From an uncultured Lachnospiraceae bacterium (GTDB taxonomy: Bacteria; Bacillota; Clostridia; Lachnospirales; Lachnospiraceae), in assembly GCA_910578795.1 (NCBI GenBank), contig CAJTSD010000015.1:1-64000 (forward strand): DNA of 64,000 nucleotides, given 5' to 3'. Positions 39,413 through 47,997 of the stretch are shown piece after piece. A model generated the notes under the pieces. It saw only the letters and a program-made list of their open reading frames with translations, was not told where the DNA came from and ran no database searches. Each line of letters begins with the position of its first letter. Position 1 is the first letter of the stretch. A program made the translations under genes and the position numbers.

Positions 39413-41869
39413 TTATTCCCGAAACCGTACCCGCTCAATCAGCGTATCCCTTTGCACCGATTTCGCCAGCACCGCCGTCAGCACCGCCTGCAGGATCAAA
39501 AGCGTCAAAGCCACAATCACCGCCGCCGCAAACGGATAATGGTAATTCGTAATTTCAAGCATTTTTGCCTCTTTGGCATACAAAAACATAAAATATCCAA
39601 GCACACTGCCCACGCCAACGGAAACCGCAAGCGTACCAAACGTATAAAACAGTCCTTCCAATTGCAGCATCTTCCCAAGCTGTCGGTCGGACATGCCGAT
39701 TGCCTGCATCATGCCAAGCTCTTTCCTTCGGACATGGACGCTGTTCATCATCGTATTCACCAAATTCATCACGCTGATTGCCGCCAGTATGCCAAGGAAC
39801 ACATAACACGCGCCGCCTACGATTGCCATATTGTTTTTCCAGTACGCAAACATCTGCTGCCACGTGCGCATCTCGAGCGCACCCGAGGACAGCACAATCC
39901 CCTCAAGCGCCTGCGCCAATGCCGTGTCATGGTTCTTATCCGCAATCACATGAAAATAGCGGGAACAATTGTAACTGCCAAGCGCGTCGACCGCATCCTT
40001 TGCCATATAAAAATACATATAGTTCGACAATCCGCTCCTGTAATTCCCGACCGCCGCAATCTCAATCTCTTTCTCAAACGTGCGTTCCCCGTCTTGAACG
40101 GTTAAGGTCAGCTTTGTCCCGACATCAAGCTGCGGATACCAAGACTGCAGCACACTGTCCACAATCACCTTGTCGCCTGACTTTAATTCCTCATACGTCA
40201 CCGCCCCCTTGATAATGCCTCGTTCCAACTCCTTTGCATACACTTCGGGCACGCCATTCAGGGAGTGGGTATCCTCCCCCAACACGTCCGCCGTCACATG
40301 CAGCTCGCTGAACACGTCTACCCGTTCTACGCCGTCAAGACACTCAATCTGCGCTTTCAGCGATTCGTTCAGCGGATTGTTCTGCTGAACCCTGCTCCAC
40401 GCCCGCTCAGGTCGCTCCCTGTTGTGCTCCTCCACAATCGGGGAAATCTCATACGCCCCCAACATTACATTGTCTGCACACTGCTTTGGCGACGCGCAGG
40501 AAAGCACCGTCGCAGCCACCATAATCAGCACTCCCGTCATTGCCATCGAAACAATTGTCACCGCGCTTTTTCGCTTGTTGTCCGCCAAATTGCGCATGGT
40601 CAGACGCCCAATCGTCAAATCCGTATAACCGCCCCGTTTGGCTTTTGCCCTTTTCGCCGCGCCGTGATAACGCATCGCCTCGATCTCCGAAACGCCCGCC
40701 AACGTCCGCATCGGTTTCAGCAAAGAAAGATAAACAGTACACAGCGTAATGACAATGGCAAGCGCATACGCCCAAGGGTAAAGCACATTCACCTCCCCGC
40801 TTGCCAGAAGTTCCCGCAAAGCAGTCAGATAATCCCCCGCGTCCCGCACGACACTGCCCATGTTTGACATTATAACCGTAACTGCCACTGTTCCCAAAAG
40901 CAGACCGATTGGTATCGCTATGGCGGCAACCCAAAGCCCTTCCCGCAGCACAATCTGCCGAAGCTGCCGTTTCGTCGCGCCGATTGCCTTGAGCCTGCCA
41001 AACTCCTGAACCCGCTGATTCAGGGACACATAATAAATACTGTAAATCGTGATAATTCCCGCCGCCACGATAATCAGCATAATCACGGCAATGGCAGGCA
41101 CAAGAGCAGGATCCACATAATTGGCGCCCAAATATTCCTCATTGATGCGGACGTTTTTTTCATTAATTCCAAACTGACGTGCTATATTCTGAATCCGTTC
41201 CTCAAGTTCGGTGGTCGTAACGCTGTCCTTTCCCTGAACCTGCGCCAAAATACGGTATGTTATCTGCTCCTGCGGAATTTCAAGTTCCGCAAACGGTTTA
41301 GAAACAAAAGCAGTATACACCCTTTGCTCCCTGCTTAAGCTGCTGTCCGCCAAAAAACCGCAGACGCGAAATTCCCGCTCCTGCCTGTAATCCAGTCCGC
41401 CGCCGCGGTAAATCTGATACGGAACACGAATCGTATCCCCAATGTCCGCCTGCTGCCCCAACGCCTCCAAAATCCCCTGCGACACGACAATCTCTTCTTC
41501 CGTCTCGGGAATGCGCCCGCGCTCTGGCAAGACACGATATAGCTCCGCCGCCGTTTCGTCCAAATACATCAGCGATACGGTCGTGTCCTCAATCATCATT
41601 TCCCCGACGTTTATCATGAAACCATACCGCTCTATATCATGATGCAGTACAAGCCCCCGCATGGTATCCGTATCCACATCACGGTACATCGCGTGCCACG
41701 TCGGATAAACTTTATTAATCGCCGCGTTCTGCACGTCAACCATGCCTTTCCCGACACTTGGCACGACAAACAAAAGAAATGTCGTCAGCATTATTGCAAT
41801 GCCAATCAGAATGTTTTTGCTCCTGTGGTATTTCATATTGTCAAGGGCGACGCGTGTTGTCATTTTCAT
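39413..41869 (-). CDS. FtsX-type ABC transporter permease (MacB/LolE-like, peptide export class)
   Basis: The 818-residue protein has an N-terminal membrane segment (about 17-37), a large extracellular domain (about 45-250), three membrane helices near 262-385 in a first FtsX domain (VQEFGRLKAIGATKRQLRQIVLREGLWVA), a second start helix near 435, another extracellular domain, and a final FtsX domain (RRKELGMMQAIGMSDRQLGKMLQLEGLFY) with three helices. This two-FtsX layout fits permeases of antimicrobial-peptide or lipoprotein export systems. It follows its ATPase gene by 21 bp. The substrate is unknown. Confidence 0.92.
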   Translation of the reverse strand: MKMTTRVALDNMKYHRSKNILIGIAIMLTTFLLFVVPSVGKGMVDVQNAAINKVYPTWHAMYRDVDTDTMRGLVLHHDIERYGFMINVGEMMIEDTTVSLMYLDETAAELYRVLPERGRIPETEEEIVVSQGILEALGQQADIGDTIRVPYQIYRGGGLDYRQEREFRVCGFLADSSLSREQRVYTAFVSKPFAELEIPQEQITYRILAQVQGKDSVTTTELEERIQNIARQFGINEKNVRINEEYLGANYVDPALVPAIAVIMLIIVAAGIITIYSIYYVSLNQRVQEFGRLKAIGATKRQLRQIVLREGLWVAAIAIPIGLLLGTVAVTVIMSNMGSVVRDAGDYLTALRELLASGEVNVLYPWAYALAIVITLCTVYLSLLKPMRTLAGVSEIEAMRYHGAAKRAKAKRGGYTDLTIGRLTMRNLADNKRKSAVTIVSMAMTGVLIMVAATVLSCASPKQCADNVMLGAYEISPIVEEHNRERPERAWSRVQQNNPLNESLKAQIECLDGVERVDVFSELHVTADVLGEDTHSLNGVPEVYAKELERGIIKGAVTYEELKSGDKVIVDSVLQSWYPQLDVGTKLTLTVQDGERTFEKEIEIAAVGNYRSGLSNYMYFYMAKDAVDALGSYNCSRYFHVIADKNHDTALAQALEGIVLSSGALEMRTWQQMFAYWKNNMAIVGGACYVFLGILAAISVMNLVNTMMNSVHVRRKELGMMQAIGMSDRQLGKMLQLEGLFYTFGTLAVSVGVGSVLGYFMFLYAKEAKMLEITNYHYPFAAAVIVALTLLILQAVLTAVLAKSVQRDTLIERVRFRE

Positions 41870-41890
41870 CTTAAAATCCTCCCATTCTCT

Positions 41891-42568
41891 TCACACTACC
41901 TTACCGTCCTCAATCTCAATAATCCGGTCCGCCATCTGCGCAATCGTTTCGTCGTGCGTAATCATCACAAGCGTCTGCCCGAACTCTCGTACGCAGTTCT
42001 TTAAAAGACTCATCACCTCAATCTCCGTCTGCGAATCCAAATTCCCTGTCGGCTCGTCCGCCAAAATAACCGCAGGCTTGCTCGCAAGCGCCCGCGCAAT
42101 TGCCGTCCGCTGCTTCTGCCCGCCCGACAGGACATTCGGCATTGCGTTCTTCTTATCCTCCAGTCCGATTTTGCACAAAATTTCGGTTATCTCCGCCGTG
42201 TCCACCTTTCGCCCGTCAAGCCCGAGCGGAAGCACGATATTCTCCCACACATTCAGGGACGGGATTAAATTATAATCCTGAAACACAAACCCGATTTTCT
42301 TCCTGCGAAACTGCGCAAGCCTGTCGTCCTTCAGCGCAAAAATATCTGTTCCGTCAATTATGACACGCCCCTCGTCCGGTCTGTCCAACCCGCCGATTAA
42401 ATGCAAAAGCGTCGATTTTCCCGAACCTGAACGCCCCACAACCGCCGTAAACCGCCCGCGCTCAATCTCCAAGCTTGTATGGTCCACCGCCCGCACAAGA
42501 TTCTCCCCGCTGCCGTAATATTTCACCAAATTTTCCAACTGTAAAATGATACTTGTATCCGTATTCAT
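41891..42568 (-). CDS. ABC transporter ATPase (LolD/MacB/BceA class)
   Basis: The 225-residue ATPase has Walker A GRSGSGKST (about 43-51), Q-loop GFVFQDYNLIPSLNVWENI, signature LSGGQKQRTAIARAL, Walker B VILADEPTGNLD and the switch His in MITHDETIA. LSGGQKQR plus DEPTGNLD marks the class that powers FtsX permeases. It is encoded between the kinase gene and the permease gene. Confidence 0.95.
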   Translation of the reverse strand: MNTDTSIILQLENLVKYYGSGENLVRAVDHTSLEIERGRFTAVVGRSGSGKSTLLHLIGGLDRPDEGRVIIDGTDIFALKDDRLAQFRRKKIGFVFQDYNLIPSLNVWENIVLPLGLDGRKVDTAEITEILCKIGLEDKKNAMPNVLSGGQKQRTAIARALASKPAVILADEPTGNLDSQTEIEVMSLLKNCVREFGQTLVMITHDETIAQMADRIIEIEDGKVV

Positions 42569-42643
42569 ATCAATAACCGTGCCCCTTTCTTACTACTGCC
42601 TTTCTACTGTCTGACACTGTCAGATTACCACTGCCGCATTACA

Positions 42644-42681
42644 AAACCCTTACAAAAACCATAACAGTTTTGTAAGGGTTT
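42644..42681 (-). terminator. Hairpin between kinase and ABC genes (terminator/attenuator or operator)
   Basis: Perfect 14-bp arms AAACCCTTACAAAA / TTTTGTAAGGGTTT with a 10-nt loop lie 12 bp past the kinase stop and 75 bp before the ATPase ATG. A weak T-rich tail follows on the minus strand. A second small palindrome, CTGACACTGTCAG (42611-42623), lies closer to the ATPase gene and could be a response regulator site. Confidence 0.6.
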
Positions 42682-42692
42682 CCATTTACGCA

Positions 42693-43946
42693 TCATCGCG
42701 GCAACGTCATTTGAAACACCGTCCCCCGCTCCGCTCTTCGTTTTGCGAGAATCGTCCCGCCCTGCCGCTCCAAAATCATTCTTGTCAGATAAAGCCCGAC
42801 GCCCGCGCCGTCCTTTACCAGCTCCTTCGCACGGGTTCCTCTGTAAAACCGCTGATAAATCTTTGCCGTTTCCTCTTTGGCAATCCCCATGCCCTCGTCC
42901 TCCACCTCAATCAGCACGTTTTTGGCAAGCGGTATCACACGCACGGTAACTGTTGTGTGTGCACCAGAATACTTCACCGCATTTTCCAGCACATTGGCAA
43001 ACGCCTCCGCCGTCCACCGCACGTCATGGCTGACCGTCAAATCCCCTTCAGACTCCACGCAGACCGCAATCTCCTTATTCCTTGCCTTCATGTAAACCTC
43101 ACTGACCGCCTCCGCAATCGTCTCCTTCAAAGGCGCGTCAACAGGCTTAATCGCAATCATATGTGTTTCCAAACGCGACAAATTCACCAGTTCCTCTAAA
43201 AGCTCCTCCAGTTTTTGGATTTCCTTTTCTCCCTGCGCCAAAAACTCCTGTCGTTCCCCCTCTGAACTATGTTCTCCTGTCACCAGCTCATAACTCATGC
43301 GAAGCGAGGCAAGCGGCGTTTTCAGCTGATGCGAAATATCCGTAATCAGCGCCTTCGTGCTGTCCTCCTCCTCTTTCAGGCGCGCTTTCAAATCCGCGAA
43401 ATAAATTCCCAATTCCTTCAGGCGCTCGCTAAGCCGCATCCACTCCTCCGGCATATTATCATAGGAACCGTTCTCAAACGCGGGAATGTTCCCAAATTCC
43501 CCCCGTTGAAACTGCGCAAGACACTCACATACCTCCCGCAGCAATTCTTCGGAAATATTATTTTTTATGTTCCTGCGCCACGCCAAAAATCCCAAAACCG
43601 CAATCATTGCCGTGCCAAGCAGCATTCCTGCGCACCAAAATCCCCAAAATGAACGGTCTGCGGCATGCTGCAGCCGATACCCGTACTTCTCCTCAATCGT
43701 TTCCATCGCCGTAATCATCGCATCTGTTGTCGTAAAGTCTGCCAATTCGCGCTGATGATTCTTTTCCCACAAACCGACAATCTCTGTTTCCAACTCAGGG
43801 TGCTCCGCCAAAAGAGAAAGCACCCGCTGCAATTCATTCGTCACATAATACCGTTCCAATGCCAATAAAAATGCGGAAAAAAGAACAGCAAACACAAGAT
43901 ACGCGCCCAAATACTTCGTTAATTTTTTATCACTTTTCCCGTCCAT
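42693..43946 (-). CDS. Membrane sensor histidine kinase (HisKA type)
   Basis: The 417-residue protein has two membrane helices (about 11-31 and 101-124) enclosing a 70-residue outer domain. A HisKA box DISHQLKTPLASL (His about 206) follows, and an HATPase domain with FANVLENAVKYS (N box), DEGMGIAKEE (G1) and GAGVGLYLTRMI (G2). It starts inside the response regulator gene with a 28-bp overlap, so the two are coupled. It probably senses an envelope-active compound handled by the adjacent ABC exporter. Confidence 0.94.
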   Translation of the reverse strand: MDGKSDKKLTKYLGAYLVFAVLFSAFLLALERYYVTNELQRVLSLLAEHPELETEIVGLWEKNHQRELADFTTTDAMITAMETIEEKYGYRLQHAADRSFWGFWCAGMLLGTAMIAVLGFLAWRRNIKNNISEELLREVCECLAQFQRGEFGNIPAFENGSYDNMPEEWMRLSERLKELGIYFADLKARLKEEEDSTKALITDISHQLKTPLASLRMSYELVTGEHSSEGERQEFLAQGEKEIQKLEELLEELVNLSRLETHMIAIKPVDAPLKETIAEAVSEVYMKARNKEIAVCVESEGDLTVSHDVRWTAEAFANVLENAVKYSGAHTTVTVRVIPLAKNVLIEVEDEGMGIAKEETAKIYQRFYRGTRAKELVKDGAGVGLYLTRMILERQGGTILAKRRAERGTVFQMTLPR

Positions 43947-44596
43947 AAATACCCCAGTCCCCTCACATTGGAAATCTCTTCCGTTTCCAGTTTATTCTTT
44001 AAACGGCTGATATTGACCGCCACCGTATTGTCGTCCACAAACTGTCCCTGGGAATCCCAAAGATATTCCAAAATCTTTTCCTTCGACAAAATCCGTCCCG
44101 CATTCTCCCACAGGTAAACCAAAAGCTGCAATTCCTTCTTGCTCAGCACAAGTTCCTGCCCGCTTTTGTACACCTTCATCTCCCCAAGATGAATGGTAAA
44201 CACGCCCGAGGTCATAACCTGTTTTTGCTCCTCCTGATTATTCAGCCGCCGCATCAGGGCATTCACCTTGGAAACAAGCACCATCAATGAAAACGGCTTT
44301 GTGATATAATCGTCCGCCCCCGTATCATACCCGTTTACAATGTCCGCCTCCGAATCCAATGCAGTCAGATAAACCAAATATGTGCTGCCCGCCTTGCGCA
44401 CCTGCGCGCCAAAATCAAGCCCCGTCCCGTCCGGAAGCGTGATGTCGCTGATGACAAGCGAAAACGCACCGTTTTCAAAACAGCGCCTCGCCTGCGCCAG
44501 TGTAAATGCCGATGTCACTCGATAGCCAGCCTTTTCCAGCGTCAGGGTGATGCCTCTGTTGAGCGTTTCGTCGTCCTCCAACAATAAAATTTCCTG
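43919..44596 (-). CDS. OmpR/PhoB-family response regulator
   Basis: The 225-residue protein has a receiver domain (1-115; LLLEDDETL acidic pair, phospho-Asp in VISDITLPDGTG at about 50, and the Lys in ITKPFS) and a C-terminal winged helix (about 125-220; LSKKELQLLVYLWENAGRILSKEKILEYLWDSQGQFVDDNTVAVNISRLKNKLE pattern). Start: TTGGAG with 6-nt spacing supports ATG 44596 over 44626. It is the first gene of the regulator-kinase-ATPase-permease cluster and should control the exporter. Confidence 0.95.
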   Translation of the reverse strand, partial: QEILLLEDDETLNRGITLTLEKAGYRVTSAFTLAQARRCFENGAFSLVISDITLPDGTGLDFGAQVRKAGSTYLVYLTALDSEADIVNGYDTGADDYITKPFSLMVLVSKVNALMRRLNNQEEQKQVMTSGVFTIHLGEMKVYKSGQELVLSKKELQLLVYLWENAGRILSKEKILEYLWDSQGQFVDDNTVAVNISRLKNKLETEEISNVRGLGYLWTGKVIKN

Positions 44597-44786
44597 CATT
44601 ATCGTCTCCAATCCTCGCTTTTGCACTGATTTTTCTGCTCAATGACATTATTTTAACATAATCAATTGCATCATTCTATAAAATATTCCTTAAAGTTATG
44701 ATTTCCTCTTTTTATATCGAATCGGTTCGGGAAGCATTCCTTAGTTCCAAAAATACAATTCCTTTTAAGAATATTTGCAGGCATTT

Positions 44787-44815
44787 TTGACAATAGATGC
44801 TTTTTCTGTTAAGAT
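44787..44815 (+). promoter_or_regulatory. Strong sigma-A promoter of the 56-residue gene
   Basis: A -35 TTGACA (44787-44792) and -10 TAAGAT (44810-44815) have a 17-bp spacer. The predicted start is about 16 nt before the ATG, so the leader is barely longer than the ribosome site. Confidence 0.75.
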
Positions 44816-44837
44816 TATCTGCAAGAGAGGAGATTAC

Positions 44838-45008
44838 ATGTTGAACATCAATTATTCCAAACAGGCTGTTAAGTTTCGTTCATGGGAAGACATCAAAGAA
44901 ACCATGCCAGACGTATGGAGCTTAAAAATGCTTGAGGATATGGAACAGAAGCCCGAATTTCATGATTTTATACCACGGGAAGATGTATTAAAAGAATTGC
45001 ATATATAA
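44838..45008 (+). CDS. Small conserved-looking hypothetical protein (56 aa)
   Basis: The 56-residue hydrophilic protein starts MLNINYSKQAVKFRSWEDIK and ends DFIPREDVLKELHI. GAGAGGAG precedes ATG 44838; an upstream in-frame ATG at 44775 lies before the promoter and is rejected. Predicted helices and an acidic centre, with no Cys and no membrane segment. It resembles small antitoxin- or adaptor-type proteins but I cannot assign a family, and no toxin gene is adjacent. A strong promoter and a terminator 5 bp after the stop show an independent, probably abundant transcript. Confidence 0.75.
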   Translation: MLNINYSKQAVKFRSWEDIKETMPDVWSLKMLEDMEQKPEFHDFIPREDVLKELHI

Positions 45009-45012
45009 GGTC

Positions 45013-45051
45013 AAAAAAGGCAGTGCGTATTTTCTCACTGCCTTTTCTTCT
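45013..45051. terminator. Bidirectional terminator between convergent genes
   Basis: AAAAGGCAGTG / CACTGCCTTTTC arms with a 10-nt loop, T-rich on the right for the plus strand and on the left for the minus strand. The right arm covers the last codons of the serine hydrolase gene. Confidence 0.88.
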
Positions 45052-46492
45052 TACAATACAAATGTCCCTGAAATTCTTTAAACAGGCTCTCCTCTTTTTT
45101 ACTCATAAAAATCGTGAGCTCATCTCCCCGGAACGCAAGCTGAAACTGTACGCACCCCACATATGCATCAATGATATGCGCCTTAATGTGCAGCGTCCCA
45201 TCAAACAGCCACGCCCCGCTTGCGGCATAACGCTGTTCATAAATCGGAAATTCTCCCGTTTCCATAAATCCCATACCAAAACGAACGGCATACGGTGTGC
45301 CTTTATGCACAAACGACAGCGCCCCGACAGACTGCTCCGTCTTATTTTCCGCCAAATCAAAGTGAACGCAAAAACTTTCAAAGTCCGAATCGGGCGTCAA
45401 AACCTTGAATGTCCGGTCCGCAATCTCCCCGATATTCTCGGGCGTATCCGCCCCTTGCAGCGGCTCCATCGCAAGGCTTGCGCACACATCTGCAAGCGCC
45501 TTTTCCCCACTCTTGTCACAGGCAATCGCTGTATCCTGCAAACACGGAAGAAGCTCTTCATATAGCGCATCATAAATCTGCTGGTTACCGCCCTGCACGC
45601 TCTGCGTATCCGCCGTGGTAACACAAATCAAATCATAGTCCGGCAGGCAGATAATCAGCTGTCCGCCCATTCCATAACACACAAAACCATTTTGCTCGTT
45701 GCGCCAAAACTGCATCCCGTACCCTTGTGCCTCACTTGGCAGCGGCGCCGTCACACGCGTTTCTGTCAGCATGGAAACCGCCATATCAATATAAGAAGGC
45801 GAAATCAGCTGTTTCCCGAGGACATTCCCCCGATGCGCAATAAAATATCCGAATTTCAGCATATCCATGGAATACGCCACCAACCCGCTGCCGCCCATAG
45901 ACACGCCAAACGGGTCCGTAATCATATAAGACTCCGGCGACAATCCAAGAACATCCAGTTTTTTCTTAATATAATCAAGCATACTGCCGCCCGTCAGCTT
46001 TTCCACCAACGCGCAAAGCGTATGCGGCGCGGATGTGTCATAATGAAACAGTGTCGCGGGCGGATGCGTGGGCGGCGTTGTGAAGTAGCTCTCCACCCAG
46101 TCCGCTGCCATATTTTTCTTATATGTTGTTACCGCATGGCAGGAACGCATCATCAGCATATCCCGGATTGTCATCTGCGCAATCCACGGATGCACATTCT
46201 TTGGCACCTTTTCCGGAAAATACCGGACAATCGGATCGTCCAGTGAAACCCGTCCCTCATCAACAAGCAAGCCGATTGCAATGGACGTAATACTCTTGCT
46301 AATCGAAAACATCCGGTGCAGACTATCCGCACGGCAGGGCGCATAATACCCCTCAAAAATCAGCTTGTCATGGCGCATCAGCAGCAGGCTGTGCATCGGA
46401 ATCCGCCGCTTTTGTAATCGGTTTATCATGCGGATAATACCTTCACTTGGAACGCCTGTTTCCTCCGGCGCCGCTTTTGTAAATGTCAGCAT
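45035..46492 (-). CDS. Serine hydrolase, class C beta-lactamase/penicillin-binding-protein fold
   Basis: The 485-residue cytosolic-looking protein has no signal peptide. The nucleophile motif is SISK (Ser about 66; MFSISKSITSIAIGLLVDEGRV), followed by the tyrosine motif as YDTSA and a late GMGGQ in place of KTG/HxG. The C-terminal 150 residues form an extra domain without a clear match. Members are esterases, D-amino peptidases or transpeptidase-like hydrolases; lack of a signal peptide argues against beta-lactamase function. The AAGGAGG site precedes ATG 46492. Substrate unknown. Confidence 0.88.
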   Translation of the reverse strand: MLTFTKAAPEETGVPSEGIIRMINRLQKRRIPMHSLLLMRHDKLIFEGYYAPCRADSLHRMFSISKSITSIAIGLLVDEGRVSLDDPIVRYFPEKVPKNVHPWIAQMTIRDMLMMRSCHAVTTYKKNMAADWVESYFTTPPTHPPATLFHYDTSAPHTLCALVEKLTGGSMLDYIKKKLDVLGLSPESYMITDPFGVSMGGSGLVAYSMDMLKFGYFIAHRGNVLGKQLISPSYIDMAVSMLTETRVTAPLPSEAQGYGMQFWRNEQNGFVCYGMGGQLIICLPDYDLICVTTADTQSVQGGNQQIYDALYEELLPCLQDTAIACDKSGEKALADVCASLAMEPLQGADTPENIGEIADRTFKVLTPDSDFESFCVHFDLAENKTEQSVGALSFVHKGTPYAVRFGMGFMETGEFPIYEQRYAASGAWLFDGTLHIKAHIIDAYVGCVQFQLAFRGDELTIFMSKKEESLFKEFQGHLYCKKKRQ

Positions 46493-46531
46493 TTTTCATT
46501 CCTCCTTGTTTTTCGTTCTTAATCGAGTTAC

Positions 46532-46600
46532 TCGCGCGCCGGGCACCCGTCAGCGAACCGATTTATCGGTTTGATGACATAGTTCCTTTGGGTGCCCGTG
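46532..46600. repeat. Intergenic double hairpin
   Basis: Outer arms CGGGCACCC (46540-46548) / GGGTGCCCG (46590-46598) enclose an inner stem AACCGAT / ATCGGTT (46556-46571). The flanking TTACTCGCGCGCC on the left recalls the element at 6350 and 18031. It lies upstream of the serine hydrolase gene. Confidence 0.55.
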
Positions 46601-46607
46601 TGCATAT

Positions 46608-46651
46608 AAAACGGCGTAAAGCCTTATACATTCCTTGACCTTACACCGTTT
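46608..46651 (-). terminator. Candidate terminator after the 60-residue gene
   Basis: AAACGGTGTAA / TTACGCCGTTT arms (one mismatch) are followed by TATATG on the minus strand, 22 bp past the stop at 46674. Confidence 0.55.
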
Positions 46652-46673
46652 CCTTCGATTTTTCTATAACCTT

Positions 46674-46856
46674 TTATTCTTTTATCCGATCTATTTCCGT
46701 AAGATTAATACCCGAAGATGTCAAAATAACTTTTAAATCAATATATCTTTTTTTCAGAGACTGATACACTGCCGAATCCTTTTCCGCCAACTCCATCCAG
46801 TCCTGAATTCTCGAAAACTCTTCAACAGAAACCTTCATCATTTCTTTCTCCGTCAT
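46674..46856 (-). CDS. Small hypothetical protein (60 aa) downstream of an ECF sigma factor
   Basis: The 60-residue charged, helical protein begins MTEKEMMKVSVEEFSRIQDW and ends NLTEIDRIKE. Start: AAAGGTGG lies 7 nt before ATG 46856, while the ATG at 46904 lacks a ribosome site. I do not recognise a family. It lies 81 bp after the sigma factor gene on the same strand and could modulate it, but it has no membrane anchor or zinc motif of a classical anti-sigma factor. Confidence 0.6.
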   Translation of the reverse strand: MTEKEMMKVSVEEFSRIQDWMELAEKDSAVYQSLKKRYIDLKVILTSSGINLTEIDRIKE

Positions 46857-46937
46857 GCAACCACCACCTTTATATTCCATAACGCTACATGCTTCTATTT
46901 TCATTATAGCGGATTTCCTAAAAGGTGTAAAGCACTT

Positions 46938-47786
46938 TTATGCCTTCGTCACCGCTGCACACACCTCCCCGTTTAAGAATGATTCAATAAACCGCTTCAG
47001 TCCCTTCGGCGGCTGATACGTCTTGCAGAACGAAAACTGCTGTGAAAGCCCGTCAATCTCCTCCATCGCCTCCTTCACCTCAAGCATTGTCTGCGTAGAA
47101 ATCGTGGCAGCCGTAAAATCCAACCGGTCGGGAGCAATCCTGTGATTTTGGATGGCATAATTCACGCGCTGCGCACACTTGCATGTCCCGCTGCCATACT
47201 CCCCGCAATACTCCGAAAGGAAATCCGCCACCTTGCGGCGAACACGGGAAAGCCTCTGTCTGTATGTCTCCGGCGTAATATCCAAAATTTCACCGGCAAT
47301 GCGGCTGTCCACCTGAAACATCGTACCCATAATAAAAATACACCGCTCCTCCGCATCCAAGCATTGCAGCATTACATTCGTGCACGACAACTTCAGCTCC
47401 TCCGCCAGCACAGACTGCTCAACATTCTGCGTTAAATCCGGCACATCGTCAATCTTTGCATTTTTAATATCTTCCCCGTAAAACGCAAAACTAAGCGGCA
47501 TCTTTGCAAACATATGTTTTTTGTAATCCTTCAAATGATTTACGGCGATGCGAAACACCCAGGTTGAAAACGCGCTCTCCCCTTTAAAAGTTGACAGATG
47601 TGTCACAATTTTGAGCATAATATCCTGCGACGCGTCTTCCGCGTCCGGAAATGTTCCCAGCATCCGCAGCGACAGATTAAACACCAAATCCTGCACACAC
47701 TCCAGCACAGTTCCCAACGCTTCCTTATCGCCGGCTACCGCCCGCCCAATCAAAACCTGCAGTTCTTCATTTGTTACTTTATCCAC
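46938..47786 (-). CDS. ECF-type RNA polymerase sigma factor with Cys-containing C-terminal extension
   Basis: The 282-residue protein has sigma region 2 (about 20-88; FPDAEDASQDIMLKIVTHLSTFKGESAFSTWVFRIAVN pattern) and region 4 (about 130-185; MFQVDSRIAGEILDITPETYRQRLSRVRRKV). About 95 further residues follow, starting with a possible metal site C194, C202, C204 (CGEYGSGTCKCAQRV). Typical ECF factors are 160-200 residues, so this is an extended type whose tail may act as a built-in regulator. It starts with GTG at 47786 after GAGGG. No obvious anti-sigma gene is adjacent, except possibly the small gene downstream. Confidence 0.9.
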   Translation of the reverse strand: MDKVTNEELQVLIGRAVAGDKEALGTVLECVQDLVFNLSLRMLGTFPDAEDASQDIMLKIVTHLSTFKGESAFSTWVFRIAVNHLKDYKKHMFAKMPLSFAFYGEDIKNAKIDDVPDLTQNVEQSVLAEELKLSCTNVMLQCLDAEERCIFIMGTMFQVDSRIAGEILDITPETYRQRLSRVRRKVADFLSEYCGEYGSGTCKCAQRVNYAIQNHRIAPDRLDFTAATISTQTMLEVKEAMEEIDGLSQQFSFCKTYQPPKGLKRFIESFLNGEVCAAVTKA

Positions 47787-47944
47787 ATTTCCCTCTTTTC
47801 CGGAACGCGTTCTTTTCTAATTTTACGGTAAACGCAAAAATTTCCTTCCGCGCGAATGCCCTGCCGCGCCCCGCACAAGGCTTCTCCCGTATATCAGATT
47901 AGACGCGCATTGTATGCCCCTGTGACAAAAAAATCCAAACTTTT

Positions 47945-47975
47945 TAAAAACGCCGCACAAACCCGTGCGGCGTTT
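47945..47975. terminator. Terminator after the beta-galactosidase gene
   Basis: AAACGCCGCAC / GTGCGGCGTTT arms with a 6-nt loop, then TTTTTAAAAAG on the minus strand. It lies 23 bp past the lacZ stop. Confidence 0.9.
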
Positions 47976-47997
47976 CTTCTATCGTTTTGTCATTTTC

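Noticed and set aside
39452..40105. 217-codon plus-strand open frame
   Set aside because: Antisense to the FtsX permease; His/Arg-rich shadow product.
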